Below, one piece after another: positions 34,068 to 36,892 of a DNA stretch of 36,892 bases; within the stretch, counting starts at the first letter, position 1, and each line of letters starts with the position of its first letter. Source of the stretch: DATFUL01 sp041499035 (GTDB taxonomy: Bacteria; Patescibacteriota; Microgenomatia; UBA8517); assembly GCA_041499035.1 (NCBI GenBank), contig JBGQJK010000008.1, positions 1-36,892 of the forward strand. Direction: 5' to 3'. Both the position numbers and the translations under genes were made by a program. The notes below the pieces were generated by a model. That model ran no database searches. It worked only from the letters and a program-made list of their open reading frames with translations, and had not been told where the DNA came from.

Positions 34068-34919
34068 CTATTTTTGGGGTACCAGGAAGGGCAAAGAAGG
34101 GGCCGTTTGGAATAGGTTTTTGCTTATTACCGGATAATGAAAGGTGTAGCTCTGTCCGGCTATCGATTCTTTTCTCTGAAACTCCGCGTTTATTTTGTTG
34201 AAATCCTCGAATTTATACCCTTTTCCTTTGGCGTCCAAAACTGCCGCCAGCGTATTGCAGTACATATCTTGAATAGCAGTATCTTGAACCGGCAAAGGCA
34301 TTACCGATTCCGGTAAATATGCCCCATTCGTAACCATAAAGGAAAGGCTGGCATTACAGGCTTCAACTAAAGCTTCCTGGGGAACGTTTATATCTTTTTG
34401 CGAACCGGATCTTACTAGAGTTATGAACCCATCCGGGTATTTCAAAGTAAAGGCAGGCACGTTGGGAGTGGGATTGAATGCGTAGTCAATTTGTATCTTT
34501 TCGTCGTTGGGAGGGATGCCATCATTAAAATCGGCAACTATGATAGAGCCGGACCTCGCGGCATTTAGCCCGATGTTAATTTGAGACATTCGGCCGTCAC
34601 CCAAAACCGAGTAACTATAAGTTTCGGCAGGCAGCCGCTCAAAGTAGACAAACATGTCGTTTAGGGCTCTCTGGTCAACCGTTAGGCCTGTGTTGTCCGC
34701 AACGGCGACGTTGACCTCCTTATAGAGTGTCTGAACCGTGTAGTTTCTGAAGCTTAGACCCTTAGCTTCATAGAATTTTTTAATTGAGTCAGCAGCCTCT
34801 TGGCCGCTTACACTCCCTGCGCTATTATCGGGGCTGCAGCCGGATAACGCAGCCGCGGTTGCAGCAAAAAGAATCGGCGCAGCAGTAATAAAATCCCGAC
34901 GGGTGAATTCGTTGCTCAT
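34068..34919 (-). CDS. Tat-exported lipoprotein of unknown function
   Basis: The protein has 283 residues. The N-terminus MSNEFTRRDFITAAPILFAA has the twin-arginine motif RRDF (R7, R8), a hydrophobic stretch, then lipobox LSGC (C28). It should therefore be folded before export by Tat and lipid-anchored outside. The mature part is mixed alpha/beta without a motif I know: FYEAKGLSFRNYTVQTLYKE, VYFERLPAETYSYSV, SGSIIVADFNDGIPPNDE, YPDGFITLVRSGSQKDI, and two cysteines near EACNAS and MYCNTL that could pair. The promoter TTGTAA-N17-TACTAT ends eight bases before the ATG, inside the end of radA. Tat use in a genome of this type is notable; no tat genes lie in the window. Confidence 0.8.
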   Translation of the reverse strand: MSNEFTRRDFITAAPILFAATAAALSGCSPDNSAGSVSGQEAADSIKKFYEAKGLSFRNYTVQTLYKEVNVAVADNTGLTVDQRALNDMFVYFERLPAETYSYSVLGDGRMSQINIGLNAARSGSIIVADFNDGIPPNDEKIQIDYAFNPTPNVPAFTLKYPDGFITLVRSGSQKDINVPQEALVEACNASLSFMVTNGAYLPESVMPLPVQDTAIQDMYCNTLAAVLDAKGKGYKFEDFNKINAEFQRKESIAGQSYTFHYPVISKNLFQTAPSLPFLVPQK

Positions 34920-34956
34920 AGGAGCCTATAGTACCATATTTGAGCTTATTTTACAA
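34920..34956 (-). promoter_or_regulatory. Promoter TTGTAA-N17-TACTAT, eight bases before ATG 34919
   Basis: TTGTAA (34956-34951) and TACTAT (34933-34928) have the ideal 17-base spacing. Eight bases remain to the ATG, predicting a leaderless mRNA. The -35 lies within the last codons of radA. Confidence 0.6.
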
Positions 34957-36256
34957 ATTTCTTGAGGGCGCTTTGGAGAAATTTATCGGTTTTGGAACTT
35001 ATTTCTTCGCTGAAGCCCAGCCTCCGCGCCTCTTTTAACCGCTTATCCTGGGCAACCACTTCGCGGACTTCACCCAGAAGACCAACCTCACCCACGGCAA
35101 TAGTTTTGTTATTGATAGGTTTATCATAGTAGGACGATGCAACCGCTAAGCAAATGGCAAGGTCGCTAGCCGGCTCGGTTATTTTTAGTCCTCCCGCAAC
35201 GTTTACAAAGACGTCGTAATCATATACCGGCAAGCCGCAGCGCCGCGTTAGGACAGCGAGAAGAAGTTCTAGCCGCCTTGAGTCAATTCCTTGCGCAACT
35301 CTTCTGGGAATGGCCAATTTAGTGGGCACAATCAGGGCTTGAATTTCAACCAAGAGCGGGCGTGTTCCCTGCATGACTGAGGTTACGACGCTTCCTGAAA
35401 CATTTTTGACCCCCTTCTCTAAGAAAGCTTTTTCCAAGTCCGCTACAGGCATTAAACCCTTGTCCTGCATTTCAAACACTCCTACCTCATCCGTTGGCCC
35501 GAATCTGTTCTTAACGGCCCTTAAAACCCGCGTAGTCAGCGTTTTATCACCCTCAAACCAGAGGACAGTGTCAACTATGTGGGCAAGAACCGCCGGGCCT
35601 GCAACAGTTCCCTCTTTGGTAACATGGCCGACGAGGAATAAGGGAATATTTTTTTCTTTGGCGGCTTTAAGCAAGCGGAAAGCGCACTCGCGGACCTGGC
35701 CAACAGAGCCTGCCATACCTGAGAGATCGGAAGTTGTCATTGTTTGAATTGAATCTACTATTATAGCTGTGGGGTTATCAATTGAATCGACGACTGAATC
35801 GACATCGGTACTCTCGAGCAGATCAATATTAGCTTTTCTGATTCCAAGCCTGTCTGCCCTTACTTTGATCTGATTGACCGATTCTTCCCCACAAACGTAA
35901 AGAACATTGCCAAGATTATTTGAAAGCTGAAGAAGGAGTGTGGACTTGCCTATTCCGGGTTCCCCGGCAATTAATACTACCTGCCCCGGCACGAGTCCCC
36001 CGCCTAAAACTCTATCAAGCTCGGATATTTTAGTGGAAAGACGTTTTGTTGCCCCCGATTTTATTTCCGAAAGTTTTTGAATTTTGCTTTGGCTCGCCGT
36101 AGCATTCTTGCGTAGGCGGCCGCTTTGAGATTTAGAACCAACTTCAGTGACGGTCTCTACCAAACTGTTCCATGTTCCGCACTCGGGACATTTGCCCAAC
36201 CAACCGGTTGATTCATACCCGCACTGCTGGCAAACATATTTGGAATGAAAAGCCAT
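34946..36256 (-). CDS. radA: DNA repair protein RadA (Sms)
   Basis: The protein has 436 residues (E. coli RadA 460). N-terminal zinc finger CQQCGYESTGWLGKCPECG. RecA-like ATPase with Walker A GEPGIGKSTLLLQ, IIVDSIQTM as Walker B, and the RadA signature KNRFG. C-terminal Lon-like domain VYDYDVFVNVAGGLKITEPASDLAICLAVAS. RadA is a hexameric helicase that extends recombination intermediates in the cytoplasm. All key motifs are present. A perfect TATAAT lies eight bases before the ATG. It is divergent from the partial gene at 36332 across a 75-base gap. Confidence 0.97.
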   Translation of the reverse strand: MAFHSKYVCQQCGYESTGWLGKCPECGTWNSLVETVTEVGSKSQSGRLRKNATASQSKIQKLSEIKSGATKRLSTKISELDRVLGGGLVPGQVVLIAGEPGIGKSTLLLQLSNNLGNVLYVCGEESVNQIKVRADRLGIRKANIDLLESTDVDSVVDSIDNPTAIIVDSIQTMTTSDLSGMAGSVGQVRECAFRLLKAAKEKNIPLFLVGHVTKEGTVAGPAVLAHIVDTVLWFEGDKTLTTRVLRAVKNRFGPTDEVGVFEMQDKGLMPVADLEKAFLEKGVKNVSGSVVTSVMQGTRPLLVEIQALIVPTKLAIPRRVAQGIDSRRLELLLAVLTRRCGLPVYDYDVFVNVAGGLKITEPASDLAICLAVASSYYDKPINNKTIAVGEVGLLGEVREVVAQDKRLKEARRLGFSEEISSKTDKFLQSALKKFVK

Positions 36257-36270
36257 TTCAGGCCATTATA
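36257..36270 (-). promoter_or_regulatory. -10 box TATAAT, eight bases before the radA start
   Basis: A perfect TATAAT (36270-36265) leaves eight bases to ATG 36256. No convincing -35 is seen at 16-18 bases. The TG just upstream (TGTATAAT) may partly compensate. Predicted leaderless. Confidence 0.6.
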
Positions 36271-36331
36271 CATTATTTGACTTTTGATGATGTCTGCCCT
36301 ATTTTATCCTGAAACCACATTTAAATAATAA

Positions 36332-36892
36332 ATGAGCGAAATACTAAAATATCTCGAGGATGAAGGTTACTGGGAGCAATGGCTAATGGAGGGAAAGCCT
36401 TCTGTCCAAAGGGCTGCAAGTCTACTTCCTGTCTGGTTATCTCACATCGAACTTAACAAAGACAGGGAGGAGACTTTCTTTTGGACTCATAGAGCCTCAA
36501 TTTTTTATAGTTCTACACAATGGGCAAACCAAGTTGTTTACGGCGAATGGGGTATCCCCGCGGAATATTTATCTTGGGAAAATTTCTTAGACCGCTTGTC
36601 GGCTCTCCCCCCGGAAAAAAGACTGCTTTTCAATGCCGGAAAATTTAGAACTCTTCCCACGGGTGGACAAGTAGAATCAGTAGTCGTGGGACAAAAGTGG
36701 AAAGGTAGCGAATGGTGGGGTGCAATTAACACAATCATTTTTGAACCTAAAGAGAATATAGAAATACTAGAAGGTGATAAATTAGTTTTTGACCCTAAAA
36801 TCCGCACTTGGGCGTATTCACTGTTACCCGGAGATTATGTGACGAGCTTCCCAATAATGCAAAAGGGTGAGGATAGAGAAACCTTTTATTCA
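36332..36892 (+). CDS. Partial unknown protein, truncated by the right window edge
   Basis: The frame is open from ATG 36332 to the end (187 codons) with no stop. Start MSEILKYLEDEGYWEQWLME, then Trp-rich segments (ETFFWTHRASIFYSSTQWAN, QKWKGSEWWGAINTIIFEPK, FDPKIRTWAYSLLPGDYVTS). There is no signal peptide or membrane segment and the sequence is acidic and soluble-looking. I do not recognise a family. No Shine-Dalgarno is visible before the ATG; AAATAATAA precedes it. It is divergently oriented to radA. Confidence 0.75.
   Translation, partial: MSEILKYLEDEGYWEQWLMEGKPSVQRAASLLPVWLSHIELNKDREETFFWTHRASIFYSSTQWANQVVYGEWGIPAEYLSWENFLDRLSALPPEKRLLFNAGKFRTLPTGGQVESVVVGQKWKGSEWWGAINTIIFEPKENIEILEGDKLVFDPKIRTWAYSLLPGDYVTSFPIMQKGEDRETFYS

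Overview
The window looks like a piece of a Candidate Phyla Radiation (Patescibacteria) genome, most likely a Microgenomates-type lineage. This is inferred from gene style and not from a marker tree. The signs are two gigantic exported ORFs, many single-pass N-anchored surface proteins, two S23-type four-helix-bundle genes, a sortase next to an LPKTG protein, and an almost complete lack of Shine-Dalgarno sequences. Several genes instead have a -10 box 6-8 bases before the ATG, as expected for leaderless mRNAs. TGA is used as a normal stop, so this is not a TGA-recoding CPR lineage.

Layout. (1) 1-10548, minus strand: the first 3,516 codons of a giant gene that runs off the left edge. It encodes two MerR-type HTH domains, one membrane segment and a huge ectodomain containing fifteen 121-residue repeats, each exactly 363 bp. 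(2) 10549-11037: inverted-repeat operator candidates and tRNA-Ala(CGC). (3) 10979-11434: a four-helix-bundle gene enclosed by inverted 8-bp iterons. (4) 11447-12136: a SIMPL-domain membrane protein, divergent from (5) 12235-24258, a 4,007-residue protein. That protein combines Cys-pair helical modules, an HELGH metallopeptidase-like region, a GHSLGG alpha/beta-hydrolase, a complete GGDEF domain with I-site, an Amidase_2 domain and three Cys/His (CHAP/NlpC-like) regions. It overlaps a small membrane protein gene. (6) 24644-26874, minus: two small exported proteins and a LysM-M23 peptidoglycan peptidase. (7) 26944-27433: a second four-helix gene, here enclosed by inverted 7-bp iterons. (8) 27443-31233, minus: rho, a NUDIX gene apparently split by one extra G, and a 538-residue protein with a NUDIX-like domain that has lost its catalytic box. 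(9) 31268-33366, minus: sortase and LPKTG stalk protein, separated by a gene-less copy of the 7-bp inverted iterons. (10) 33367-34067: no protein gene, but a chain of hairpins ending in a U-tract, a candidate structured RNA. (11) 34068-36256, minus: a Tat lipoprotein and radA. (12) 36332-36892, plus: a partial unknown gene at the right edge.

Together the window is dominated by cell-surface construction and remodelling: a transmembrane-HTH adhesin/fibre, a giant multi-enzyme envelope protein, an M23 wall peptidase and a sortase-anchored stalk. Two housekeeping nucleic-acid genes (rho, radA) are interspersed. The most novel-looking items are the 4,007-residue multi-enzyme protein with an embedded cyclic-di-GMP synthase module, and the family of inverted short-iteron pairs that enclose four-helix genes and also occur once empty.
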